NCBI RefSeq assembly: GCF_027286325.1
Contig: NZ_CP114588.1
Span: 186,001 to 250,000, forward strand
Length of the DNA: 64,000 bases
Direction: 5' to 3'
DNA from: Salinivibrio kushneri
Lineage (GTDB): Bacteria; Pseudomonadota; Gammaproteobacteria; Enterobacterales; Vibrionaceae
Of the stretch, positions 1-8,518 are shown piece by piece. Positions within the stretch are counted from its first letter, which is position 1. Every line of letters begins with the position of its first letter. The notes beneath the pieces are model-generated. The model ran no database searches. It saw only the letters and a list, made by a program, of their open reading frames with translations, and had not been told where the DNA came from. The position numbers were made by a program, and so were the translations under genes.

Positions 1-500
1 GTTTTTAGCACCGGCGCGCCGATGTCTTGTTCGATTAAGTCGGCTTGGGGGGCAGGACCGTGAGTGAGAAGCTGCAACACTCGGGCTTGTTTGGGCGCGC
101 GGCTCAGGCCTGAGAGAGGTTGGTTTTGTCCTGACTCGGTGATTTGCCACCACTTTTGTTGCTGCAATGTCGCAGGGCGTCCCTTACGCAGCGAAGTTGG
201 CATCACCGCCCCCATCGCATCTCCGAGTGGATGATGGTAAAAACGGCTAGCCCATTGCAGGAGGTTGTATACGGCGGGGGTCCAAACCGGTTGCGTATCC
301 AGTACGGTATCAATCGCTTTGAGTTGGCTGGCTTCCACACTGGCCGTTGGTGACAAGCCAGTAACGATGCCGACTTTATGCTGGCGTCCAAACGGCACCT
401 TGACGCGCCCTCCGATGATCGGATGCTGATCGTCAGCAATACGGTAATCAAAGGTTTTCGGCAAAGGGACAGGCAAAGCCACCTGAGCAAACTGTTCCAT
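1..500 (-). CDS. priA: Primosomal protein N' (replication restart helicase), N-terminal part only
   Basis: Reading the minus strand from an ATG at 498-500 gives MEQFAQVALPVPLPKTFDYR followed by an open frame to the window edge (about 166 codons). This matches the N-terminal DNA-binding region of PriA, the superfamily 2 helicase that recognises stalled forks and reloads DnaB in replication restart. The helicase motifs and zinc-binding cysteines lie beyond the window, so they cannot be checked. It is divergent from rpmE, the usual arrangement in Vibrionaceae. The identity is confident from the N-terminal sequence and synteny; the gene is truncated only by the window boundary. Confidence 0.9.
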   Translation of the reverse strand, partial: MEQFAQVALPVPLPKTFDYRIADDQHPIIGGRVKVPFGRQHKVGIVTGLSPTASVEASQLKAIDTVLDTQPVWTPAVYNLLQWASRFYHHPLGDAMGAVMPTSLRKGRPATLQQQKWWQITESGQNQPLSGLSRAPKQARVLQLLTHGPAPQADLIEQDIGAPVLK

Positions 501-601
501 CACAACATCTTATTGGCCAGAAGGAATGTCAGTGTAACGGTTAGCCACACGTTGGCAAAGCCTTGTTGCACCGGAAGAGACACGCTGATTGCACAAAAAA
601 G

Positions 602-630
602 TTGCGAAAAAGAGGGCGCTTGATTAGAAT
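602..630 (+). promoter_or_regulatory. Sigma-70 promoter of rpmE
   Basis: A -35 element TTGCGA (602-607) and a -10 element TAGAAT (625-630) are separated by 17 bases. Transcription would start near 637 and give a leader of about 83 nt before the rpmE start codon. The assignment is by inspection. Confidence 0.6.
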
Positions 631-636
631 TGCGCG

Positions 637-719
637 CCTTAGAAAATGTTTGTTAACGACGTGTGGTGCCCGGCTTAGGATCGGGAGAGCGACACGGCCT
701 TTAAGATGAGGTTATCCCT
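637..719 (+). promoter_or_regulatory. rpmE 5' leader, possible L31 autoregulatory RNA
   Basis: The leader between the inferred transcription start and rpmE contains G/C-rich segments able to fold near 670-705, and there is no strong Shine-Dalgarno directly before the ATG at 720. E. coli rpmE is reported to be autogenously controlled through its leader, so a similar role is plausible here. I infer this from gene identity and leader length; no covariance model was run. Confidence 0.3.
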
Positions 720-935
720 ATGAAAGCTGGTATCCATCCAGAGTACAAAGCCGTCACAGCAAAATGCTCTTGCGGTAACGAATTCGCGTTCAGCACAACG
801 CTAGGCAAAGACATTTACCTAGACGTGTGTGACAAGTGTCACCCATTCTACACTGGTAAGCAGCGTATCCTTGATACCGGTGGCCGTGTTGACCGCTTTA
901 AGAAGCGTTTTGGTGCCCTTAGCAGCAAAAAATAA
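720..935 (+). CDS. rpmE: 50S ribosomal protein L31 (zinc-binding form)
   Basis: A 71-residue protein with the bL31 pattern. Cysteines at 16, 18, 37 and 40 form the zinc site of the C+ type, followed by the conserved HPFYTGKQR and [11 protein letters not shown] segments. bL31 sits on the large subunit and forms part of the intersubunit bridge to the small-subunit head. The intact four-cysteine set marks it as the zinc-dependent paralogue, which many bacteria replace with a cysteine-free copy under zinc starvation; no such copy is in this window. It is a single-gene unit with its own promoter and a strong terminator. Confidence 0.98.
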   Translation: MKAGIHPEYKAVTAKCSCGNEFAFSTTLGKDIYLDVCDKCHPFYTGKQRILDTGGRVDRFKKRFGALSSKK

Positions 936-958
936 GCTGCTATTGACCGAATATAGAG

Positions 959-986
959 AAGGGACGCATCAGCGTCCCTTTTTTTG
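959..986 (+). terminator. Rho-independent terminator of rpmE
   Basis: A perfect stem AAGGGACGC/GCGTCCCTT with loop ATCA, followed by a run of T residues, lies 24 bases after the rpmE stop codon. Confidence 0.9.
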
Positions 987-1061
987 ATCGTATCGTCCTC
1001 GTATTTGGGCAACAGGTCCGAGCATCATCGCGAATACGGTGTTAGTACTGGTGGACGTTTG

Positions 1062-1157
1062 CTCCCTGCGTTACCATCTTTTTAATGATACAAACCTTCC
1101 CTGTGTGGTTTGTAGAGTGTCTGGCTAATATCGTTCACGCTTCCCTGGCGATATTAG
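1062..1157. promoter_or_regulatory. Two stem-loops with the same TTCCCTG loop sequence upstream of the malic enzyme gene
   Basis: Hairpin 1 (1090-1113) pairs ACAAACC with GGTTTGT around a 10-nt loop. Hairpin 2 (1125-1157) pairs CTAATATCG with CGATATTAG around a 15-nt loop. Both loops carry TTCCCTG (1097-1103 and 1141-1147), and a related CTCCCTG stands at 1062-1068. Read on the plus strand, hairpin 2 can extend by two G-U pairs and one U-A pair, which favours an RNA transcribed towards maeB. Read on the minus strand, the loops would show AGGGA, the CsrA-type recognition core. The function is unknown. Confidence 0.45.
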
Positions 1158-1190
1158 TTACCCCTTCACGATAATAATTAGGAACACTAG

Positions 1191-2435
1191 ATGTCGGACG
1201 ATAAACGCCAGCAAGCGCTGGATTATCATGCATACCCTACTCCCGGAAAAATCTCTGTTGAATTGAGCAAGCCTGCTGACTCGGCCGCGGATCTCGCGTT
1301 GGCGTATAGCCCAGGCGTTGCTGAGCCAGTGCGTGAGATAGCACAAGACGCGGATGCGGTTTACCGCTATACCGGTAAAGGTAATATGGTGGCGGTGATC
1401 TCAAACGGCACCGCGATTTTGGGGCTAGGAAATTTAGGCCCCATGGCTTCTAAGCCCGTTATGGAAGGCAAAGCGTTATTGTTCAAGCGTTTCGCAGGTT
1501 TGGACTCGATTGATATTGAAGTGAAACATCGCACTATCGATGAGTTCGTTGATACCGTAGCCAATATTGCTGACACCTTTGGCGGTATCAATCTCGAAGA
1601 CATCAAAGCACCGGATTGTTTTGAGATTGAAAAACAATTGATTGCACGTTGCGAAGTGCCTGTATTCCACGATGATCAACACGGTACTGCCATCGTAACC
1701 GCTGCTGGCATGCTTAACGCGCTCGAGCTACAAGGCAAAGATATCCGCGAGGCGACGGTGGTGTGCATGGGCGCAGGCGCGGCCGCGGTTGCCTGTATGG
1801 AGCTATTAATAAAATGTGGCGCACAACGTGAAAAAATCTATATGTTGGATCGTAAAGGCGTGATCCATACGCGCCGTGACGATATCAACAAATACAAGCA
1901 GTTGTTTGCCAATAACACAGATAAACGTACCCTCGAAGATGTGATTGAGGGCGCGGACATGTTCGTTGGCGTATCCGGCCCAGACTTACTCTCACCAGAA
2001 GCCTTGAAGCTAATGGCAGACAAGCCCGTGGTATTTGCTTGCTCGAACCCGGATCCTGAAATCCATCCGGACGTAGCACACCAAGTGCGCGATGATCTGA
2101 TCATGGGAACCGGGCGTTCGGATTACCCGAATCAGGTCAATAACGTGCTCTGTTTCCCGTTTATTTTCCGTGGCGCACTAGATGTGCGTGCCAGTGAAAT
2201 CAATGATGCGATGAAGTTGGCAGCAGTGGAGGCCATCCGCAGCCTAGCCAAAGAGCCTGTCCCGCAAACGGTATTAGACGCCGCCGGTTTGTCTTCGCTA
2301 AGCTTTGGCCCAGATTACATCATTCCTAAGCCCATGGATGCGCGTTTATTGCCGAAAGTGGCACGTGCGGTGGCGCTGGCGGCCGTCGAAACCGGTGTTG
2401 CCCGTATCGAGATGCCAGAAAACTATATGCTATAG
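1191..2435 (+). CDS. maeB: NAD(P)-dependent malic enzyme, short form
   Basis: A 414-residue protein that decarboxylates malate to pyruvate with reduction of NAD(P), feeding pyruvate and reducing power. The malic domain shows the catalytic Tyr39 in AYSPGVAEP and Lys94 in MEGKALLFKR, and metal ligands around Glu136-Asp137 and the HDDQHGT motif at 160-166. The nucleotide-binding domain carries the GAGAAAVA loop near 195. E. coli MaeB is about 759 residues because of a C-terminal phosphotransacetylase-like domain; that domain is absent here, so acetyl-CoA regulation through it should be missing. Cofactor preference cannot be read with confidence. It is preceded by an unusual hairpin-rich leader and followed by a terminator shared with convergent metJ. 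Confidence 0.93.
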   Translation: MSDDKRQQALDYHAYPTPGKISVELSKPADSAADLALAYSPGVAEPVREIAQDADAVYRYTGKGNMVAVISNGTAILGLGNLGPMASKPVMEGKALLFKRFAGLDSIDIEVKHRTIDEFVDTVANIADTFGGINLEDIKAPDCFEIEKQLIARCEVPVFHDDQHGTAIVTAAGMLNALELQGKDIREATVVCMGAGAAAVACMELLIKCGAQREKIYMLDRKGVIHTRRDDINKYKQLFANNTDKRTLEDVIEGADMFVGVSGPDLLSPEALKLMADKPVVFACSNPDPEIHPDVAHQVRDDLIMGTGRSDYPNQVNNVLCFPFIFRGALDVRASEINDAMKLAAVEAIRSLAKEPVPQTVLDAAGLSSLSFGPDYIIPKPMDARLLPKVARAVALAAVETGVARIEMPENYML

Positions 2436-2490
2436 CGAGGCCTGTTGTCACACACGAGTGACAGAGAGCACGATGCTGGAAATAATGAAA

Positions 2491-2515
2491 AACCCGCCGG
2501 TTGGCGGGTTTTTTT
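2491..2515 (+). terminator. Terminator between maeB and metJ
   Basis: The stem AACCCGCC/GGCGGGTT with loop GGTT is followed by seven T residues. Its T tract overlaps the stop codon of convergent metJ (2514-2516). It should terminate maeB transcription. Confidence 0.85.
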
Positions 2516-2831
2516 AGTATTCGCTATCGTCGAATTCGATACCAAGCTCTTCCATGATCCGACGTGCTTCGGCAGGAATGCTGTCGGGTTTATCCTTACG
2601 GATATCGTCATCGGTTGGCAGTGGTTGACCGGTGTAGGCATGAAGAAATGCCTCACACAACAACTCGCTGTTGGTCGCGTGACGTAGGTTTTGCACCTGA
2701 CGACGAGTGCGTTCATCAGTCAGAATTTTTAGTACTTTTAATGGGATAGAGACGGTGATCTTCTTTACCTGCTCTTTCTTTTTACCATGTTCGGCATACG
2801 GATTAATGTAGTCGCCGTTCCACTGCGCCAT
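2514..2831 (-). CDS. metJ: Methionine regulon repressor MetJ
   Basis: A 105-residue ribbon-helix-helix repressor, the usual MetJ length. The beta-strand segment [19 protein letters not shown] near residues 23-41 is the DNA-contacting ribbon, followed by [20 protein letters not shown], the dimerisation and S-adenosylmethionine corepressor region. With SAM bound it represses methionine biosynthesis genes by cooperative binding to tandem 8-bp MET boxes. It is divergent from metB, and an array of such boxes lies between the two genes, so autoregulation is expected. Confidence 0.97.
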   Translation of the reverse strand: MAQWNGDYINPYAEHGKKKEQVKKITVSIPLKVLKILTDERTRRQVQNLRHATNSELLCEAFLHAYTGQPLPTDDDIRKDKPDSIPAEARRIMEELGIEFDDSEY

Positions 2832-2906
2832 GTCTCACCTATCTTGATTATGGAATACCCAGAATGATGCTGCGGAGATTTTAGCTATATTAACCGCCAC
2901 ATGCAA

Positions 2907-2938
2907 AGGAGTATAGACGTCTAGAAGTGTTGACGTCC
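2907..2938. promoter_or_regulatory. Tandem MET boxes (MetJ operator) between metJ and metB
   Basis: Four contiguous 8-mers, AGGAGTAT, AGACGTCT, AGAAGTGT and TGACGTCC, are laid end to end. The second is a perfect match to the MetJ consensus AGACGTCT and the others are degenerate. The placement between divergent metJ and metB is the expected one. Confidence 0.85.
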
Positions 2939-3017
2939 CAAAAAGCACAGGGTAAGGTGGCAGTATGACACCTGGATCACGCTCACCATGCGCAAACCAG
3001 ACTAGCAAGGACAGATC

Positions 3018-4184
3018 ATGACAGAGAAAAAAACCGACACTATCGCCGTTCGGACCGGAATTGGCACTGATACCCAGCACCATGCGGTGGTGCCTCCCCT
3101 GTACTTATCGACCAATTACCGTTTCCCGGCACTGGGTGATGTGCCTACCTACGACTACGCGCGAGGTGGTAACCCAACGCGTGCGCAGCTCGAACAAGCG
3201 TTGACTGACTTAGAAGGGGGCGCGGGGGCAGTGGTGACCAACTGCGGGATGTCAGCGATAAACTTGGTGCTATCTCTGTTGGAGGCAGGCGATCACATCG
3301 TCGCCCCGCACGATTGTTATGGTGGCACCTATCGCTTGCTCGAATCACGCGCCAAACAAGGTATTTGGCAGGTGAGTTTTGTCGATCAGTCGGACCATGA
3401 TGCGTTGGATCAGGCACTGGCTAAGCACCCCAAACTGGTGCTGGTGGAAACCCCGTCCAATCCACTTTTGCGTGTGGTTGATATTGCAGATATATGCCAA
3501 AAAGCCCATCAAGTAGGGGCTTGGGTGGTAGTGGATAACACGTTTTTATCGCCAGCCTTGCAAAAACCTTTTGCACTGGGCGCGGATATGGTGGTCCATT
3601 CCACCACCAAGTTTATTAATGGTCACTCCGATATTGTTGGTGGCGTGGTGGTTGCGCGTACGGATAAATTGGCAGCCACTTTGGCTTGGTGGGGTAACTG
3701 CTTAGGGGCGACGGGCAACGCGTTTGACAGTTATATGACACTGAGAGGGTTGCGCACATTGGGCGCTCGGGTTAAACAACACCAGCAAAATACTGAAGCG
3801 GTACTTAGCTACCTACAAACGGTGTCAGCGGTGCGGAAAATCTACTACCCCGGGTTGGCCTCTCACCCTGGTCACCAAATTGCTGCGCGCCAGCAAGCGG
3901 GGTTTGGTAGCATGCTGAGCCTAGAATTGGATACCGATCAAGCCGGTGTGGCGCGATTTATTGACGGCCTTTCGTTATTTGCCCTCGCCGAGTCACTCGG
4001 GGGGGTAGAAAGTTTAGTCACGCATCCTGGCTCGATGACACACAGAGCCATGAGTGATGCCGCGCAAGCGGAGGCGGGCATCGCCCCGACCTTGTTACGT
4101 TTTTCCATCGGGCTAGAAGATGCGCAAGATTTGGTTGCCGATTTGGCGAACGCCTTTGCCCGTTTAGAGGGTAACACCCCATAG
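3018..4184 (+). CDS. metB: Cystathionine gamma-synthase
   Basis: A 388-residue pyridoxal-phosphate enzyme of the Cys/Met metabolism family. It joins O-succinylhomoserine (or the acetyl ester) and cysteine to give cystathionine, the first step of transsulfuration to methionine. The Schiff-base lysine is Lys198 in HSTTKFINGHSD, at the same position as in E. coli MetB, and the substrate-binding motif YARGGNPTR is at 47-55. It is preceded by AAGGACAG and sits 61 bp before metL as a probable metBL operon under the MET-box array. Confidence 0.96.
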   Translation: MTEKKTDTIAVRTGIGTDTQHHAVVPPLYLSTNYRFPALGDVPTYDYARGGNPTRAQLEQALTDLEGGAGAVVTNCGMSAINLVLSLLEAGDHIVAPHDCYGGTYRLLESRAKQGIWQVSFVDQSDHDALDQALAKHPKLVLVETPSNPLLRVVDIADICQKAHQVGAWVVVDNTFLSPALQKPFALGADMVVHSTTKFINGHSDIVGGVVVARTDKLAATLAWWGNCLGATGNAFDSYMTLRGLRTLGARVKQHQQNTEAVLSYLQTVSAVRKIYYPGLASHPGHQIAARQQAGFGSMLSLELDTDQAGVARFIDGLSLFALAESLGGVESLVTHPGSMTHRAMSDAAQAEAGIAPTLLRFSIGLEDAQDLVADLANAFARLEGNTP

Positions 4185-4245
4185 AGGCTGCGCATCAGTG
4201 CGCGTCACTTTACCGAGACTGATAGACATTAAGAGAGACTTTGCC

Positions 4246-6687
4246 ATGCATGCGCAACCGACGGAAACGTCCCCAGAGTCACCACGCCAATTGCACAAGT
4301 TTGGTGGCAGTAGCCTCGCGAGCCCTGATTGCTATCGCCGTGTGGTCGATGTATTGACCGCGCATGCGAGCCAGCAAGACTTAATCGTGGTATCCGCGGC
4401 AGGAAAAACGACTAACCAGCTGATTATGTGGTTGGCACAGTTAGACAAGGATGGCCGAGTGGCGCACGAGACGTTGCAAACTGTGCGAGCCTTTCAGCAA
4501 GACTTGATTGAAAACTTGGTGGATGGAGAATCAAAACAACAACTGGTGGATGCACTTTACGCTGATATCGCCACCATCGCTTCGCTGGGCGATAACGGCC
4601 TGAGTGAAAGTGACAAAGCGTATGTACAAGGTTTTGGTGAGGTATGGTCGGCGCGTCTATTGGCTCAACTACTCACTCAGCATCAGCGCGCAGCGGTGAT
4701 GTTAGATTCACGCCAGTGTTTGCGCGCCGAGCGTGCCGCTCAGCCAGAAGTGGATCGCGGTGCGTCTTGGCCTTTGCTGCAAAATCAGCTTTCGCAACAC
4801 AGCCACACTCATGTGGTGATCACCGGCTTTATGGCGCAAAACCAAGCGGGAGAAACCGTACTGCTTGGTCGCAATGGTTCTGATTATTCGGCCACTGTGC
4901 TGGGTGCGTTGGCCGGAGTGAGCCGTGTGACCATTTGGAGTGATGTTGCCGGGGTGTATAGCGCGGATCCACGTCATGTTGATAATGCGTGTTTGTTGCC
5001 TTTAATTCGTCTTGATGAGGCGGGTGAGCTGGCGCGTCTTGCCGCCCCCGTACTGCATAGCCGAACCTTACAGCCGGTGGCGCAAAGTGCCACCGACCTG
5101 ACCTTACGTTGTACGCATGCGCCGGATAGTGGCTCAACACGCATTGAGCGTGTATTAGCGACCGGTCGTGGCGCCAAGATCATTACGGCGTTGGATGATG
5201 TGAGTTTGCTGCAGTTCGATGTGGCCCGAGGCCAGGATTTTCAGGCGATAAAGCAAGAGCTCAGCCGGATTTTGTCACAGCTAAAAGTACAGCCATTAGC
5301 AACCGATTACCAAGATGATCAATATCGAATTTTGTTGGCATTTACTACGGAAGTGGTTGCTCTGGTGATGGCGCAAATCCAAGACGCTGGCCTCTCCGCT
5401 GAGCTCAAACTACGTGAAGGCTTTACCATGGTAGCGGCCGTGGGGGCAGGCGTGGTGAACAACCCCGTTCATTGCCATGGCTTTTATCAACAACTCAAAT
5501 CCCAACCGGTGGAGTTTATCAGTGAGTCAGCGTCTGGGCTCAGCATGGTTGCTATCCTTCGCCAAGTACACACTCAAGCCCTCGTCGCCAGCTTGCATGA
5601 TGCCTTGTTTCAAGCTCAACGCCGTATCGGCTTGGTGTTGGTGGGGAAAGGCAATATTGGTACCCGCTGGCTAAGCCTCTTTGCCGAGCAAAAATCACAC
5701 TTGGAAAAGCGTCATGGCAAGGAAGTGTCACTGATTTCAGTGGTGGACAGTCGCAACCAATGGCTTGATTTTGCCGGCATTGATGCCTCGCGGGTGCTGG
5801 ATGGGTTTGATGAGCGTTGCGAGCCTTATTTTGATGATGAGTGGCTCACCCGTCTACTTAACCACCCGTATGATGATGTGATTGTGTTGGATGTCACCGC
5901 CAGTGCGTCATTGGCGTATTTATACCCGCGACTTGCCGAGCATGGCTTTCACTTAATCTCTGCCAACAAAGAGGCGGGCGCCGCACCCGCCGAGCAGTAT
6001 CACGCGATTCAGCAAGCATTTAGCAAAACCGGCCGCCATTGGCTTTACAATGCGACCGTGGGAGCGGGGTTGCCGATTAACTACGCGGTACAAGATCTAC
6101 GTGAAAGTGGTGACACGATTTTGGCGTTGTCTGGGATCTTTTCTGGGACCTTGTCGTGGCTGTTTTTGCAATTCAGTGGCGAGGTTCCCTTTAGTGTCCT
6201 GCTTGAGCAAGCTTGGCAGCAAGGCCTAACCGAGCCTGACCCGCGTGATGATCTCTCCGGTGCCGACGTGGTGCGTAAATTGGTGATTTTGGCACGCGAA
6301 GCGGGCATGGCGCTCGAGCCAGAGCAGGTTAAGGTTGAATCCTTAGTGCCTAAATCACTGGCTAATCTGTCTTTGGATGCGTTTCTTGACAATGCACACC
6401 AAATGGATGAACGGCTTCAGGAGCGATTAGTCAAAGCGCATAAAAACCGGTCAGTGCTACGTTATGTCGCGCGCTTGGAGGTTAACGGCAACGCCCATGT
6501 GAGCCTAGAAACCCTACCCAGCGAGCACCCACTCGCTCACTTGTTGCCATGTGACAATGTGTTTGCGATTGAGAGCCAATGGTATCGCGAGAATCCCTTG
6601 GTGATTCGTGGACCAGGTGCGGGACGCGATGTCACAGCGGGCGCCATTCAATCCGATTTAAATCGCTTGATAAGTCGCCTTCACTAA
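4246..6687 (+). CDS. metL: Bifunctional aspartate kinase II / homoserine dehydrogenase II
   Basis: An 813-residue fusion from the ATG at 4246, which has an AAGAGAGA ribosome site; an in-frame GTG at 4198 would add 16 unrelated residues and is not favoured. The N-terminal half is an aspartate kinase starting with KFGGSSLASPD. A degenerate ACT-like linker follows, and from about residue 465 the homoserine dehydrogenase begins with the NAD(P) loop LVLVGKGNIGTRWL. It supplies homoserine for methionine synthesis. As in E. coli MetL, control is expected to be mainly transcriptional through MetJ rather than allosteric. It follows metB and ends in a terminator. Confidence 0.96.
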   Translation: MHAQPTETSPESPRQLHKFGGSSLASPDCYRRVVDVLTAHASQQDLIVVSAAGKTTNQLIMWLAQLDKDGRVAHETLQTVRAFQQDLIENLVDGESKQQLVDALYADIATIASLGDNGLSESDKAYVQGFGEVWSARLLAQLLTQHQRAAVMLDSRQCLRAERAAQPEVDRGASWPLLQNQLSQHSHTHVVITGFMAQNQAGETVLLGRNGSDYSATVLGALAGVSRVTIWSDVAGVYSADPRHVDNACLLPLIRLDEAGELARLAAPVLHSRTLQPVAQSATDLTLRCTHAPDSGSTRIERVLATGRGAKIITALDDVSLLQFDVARGQDFQAIKQELSRILSQLKVQPLATDYQDDQYRILLAFTTEVVALVMAQIQDAGLSAELKLREGFTMVAAVGAGVVNNPVHCHGFYQQLKSQPVEFISESASGLSMVAILRQVHTQALVASLHDALFQAQRRIGLVLVGKGNIGTRWLSLFAEQKSHLEKRHGKEVSLISVVDSRNQWLDFAGIDASRVLDGFDERCEPYFDDEWLTRLLNHPYDDVIVLDVTASASLAYLYPRLAEHGFHLISANKEAGAAPAEQYHAIQQAFSKTGRHWLYNATVGAGLPINYAVQDLRESGDTILALSGIFSGTLSWLFLQFSGEVPFSVLLEQAWQQGLTEPDPRDDLSGADVVRKLVILAREAGMALEPEQVKVESLVPKSLANLSLDAFLDNAHQMDERLQERLVKAHKNRSVLRYVARLEVNGNAHVSLETLPSEHPLAHLLPCDNVFAIESQWYRENPLVIRGPGAGRDVTAGAIQSDLNRLISRLH

Positions 6688-6710
6688 CCCACCTATGGAT
6701 AACCGTGCTC

Positions 6711-6743
6711 AAGCTGTCTGCGCGCTGCGTAGGCAGCTTTTTT
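6711..6743 (+). terminator. Terminator of the metBL operon
   Basis: The stem AAGCTGTCT/AGGCAGCTT with one G-T pair and an 11-nt loop is followed by six T residues, 23 bases after the metL stop codon. Confidence 0.85.
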
Positions 6744-6808
6744 GTATCGTTAGCCGCGTTGTCATGTGCGCATTGATGGCTGCTTAGTCTATCTTCATAA
6801 CACCATGA

Positions 6809-7846
<1,038 letters not shown>

Positions 7847-7876
7847 AAAATACGCCCCGGTGTGTCGGGGCGTATT
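7847..7876 (-). terminator. Terminator between metF and the aphA-like gene
   Basis: A 9-bp perfect stem TACGCCCCG/CGGGGCGTA with loop GTGTGT. The A run on its left (7846-7851) becomes a T run on the minus strand, so it best serves the minus-strand gene ending at 7905, though the stem also lies just after metF. Confidence 0.8.
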
Positions 7877-7904
7877 GGGTTGCGTGTTGTGTTTGTTGTA
7901 TAGA

Positions 7905-8453
7905 TTAGGCGCTGGCCGCGAGCATAGTGAGCTCGTCGCGCACTTCTTGCGCCCAGGCCATCCAGGCGCGGCGTTGGTGGATGCTGCGTCGCAGCGCAAG
8001 GCGCATCAAACGCTGTTGCAAGGTAAGCAAACCGACTTGTCCGTACTCACGTTGCTCAAGCTGAGTATAGTGATTAAGGAGCTGCTGAGACTCAATAATC
8101 AAATTATTCACATGATCCAGCATGGGAGCTGGGTCGAGCACATCACAACTGAGTAATCTTGCCACGTACTCGTCTCGTGGCGGCGCTAACTTAGGCGCTT
8201 GAATAAACCACGCTTCTAGCATTTCGGTACCAACAGGTGTGATGGCGTATACCTTTCTATCTGGTTTCCCGACTTGCGGTTCAAGCCGGTAGGTGACAGC
8301 TCCTCGGTCTGCGAGCTTATTGAGTTCACGATATACCTGCTGATGGCTGGCTTTCCACACATTACTGATGGTGGTGGAAAAGGCCTTGGTAATATCGTAA
8401 CCGGTAGCTTCGCAGTTGCTCAGCACTGTCAGTATTACATGGGGGAGTGACAT
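7905..8453 (-). CDS. aphA: PadR-family transcription factor, AphA-like quorum-sensing regulator
   Basis: A 182-residue protein with an N-terminal winged helix beginning MSLPHVILTVLSN, then ATGYDITKAF, WKASHQQVYRELNKL and GKPDRKVYAIT, and a C-terminal helical dimerisation region ending in RLALRR and RRAWMAWAQEV. These segments align along the full length with Vibrio AphA (about 179 residues), the low-cell-density master regulator that works with AphB at virulence promoters in V. cholerae. Its closeness to ppc also fits the aphA-ppc neighbourhood I recall from V. cholerae. A metY-like gene lies only 65 bp upstream in the same direction, so the promoter region is short or shared. The target genes here are unknown. 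Confidence 0.85.
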   Translation of the reverse strand: MSLPHVILTVLSNCEATGYDITKAFSTTISNVWKASHQQVYRELNKLADRGAVTYRLEPQVGKPDRKVYAITPVGTEMLEAWFIQAPKLAPPRDEYVARLLSCDVLDPAPMLDHVNNLIIESQQLLNHYTQLEQREYGQVGLLTLQQRLMRLALRRSIHQRRAWMAWAQEVRDELTMLAASA

Positions 8454-8518
8454 CTCTTATATCCACAGTTTTATTTGTACAACGGTTGTTTAGCGTCGGG
8501 CGATTAGCCTTCTTTGGG

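Noticed and set aside
4198..4245. A longer MetL start at a GTG
   Set aside because: The extra 16 residues are not MetL-like and the ATG at 4246 has a good ribosome site.
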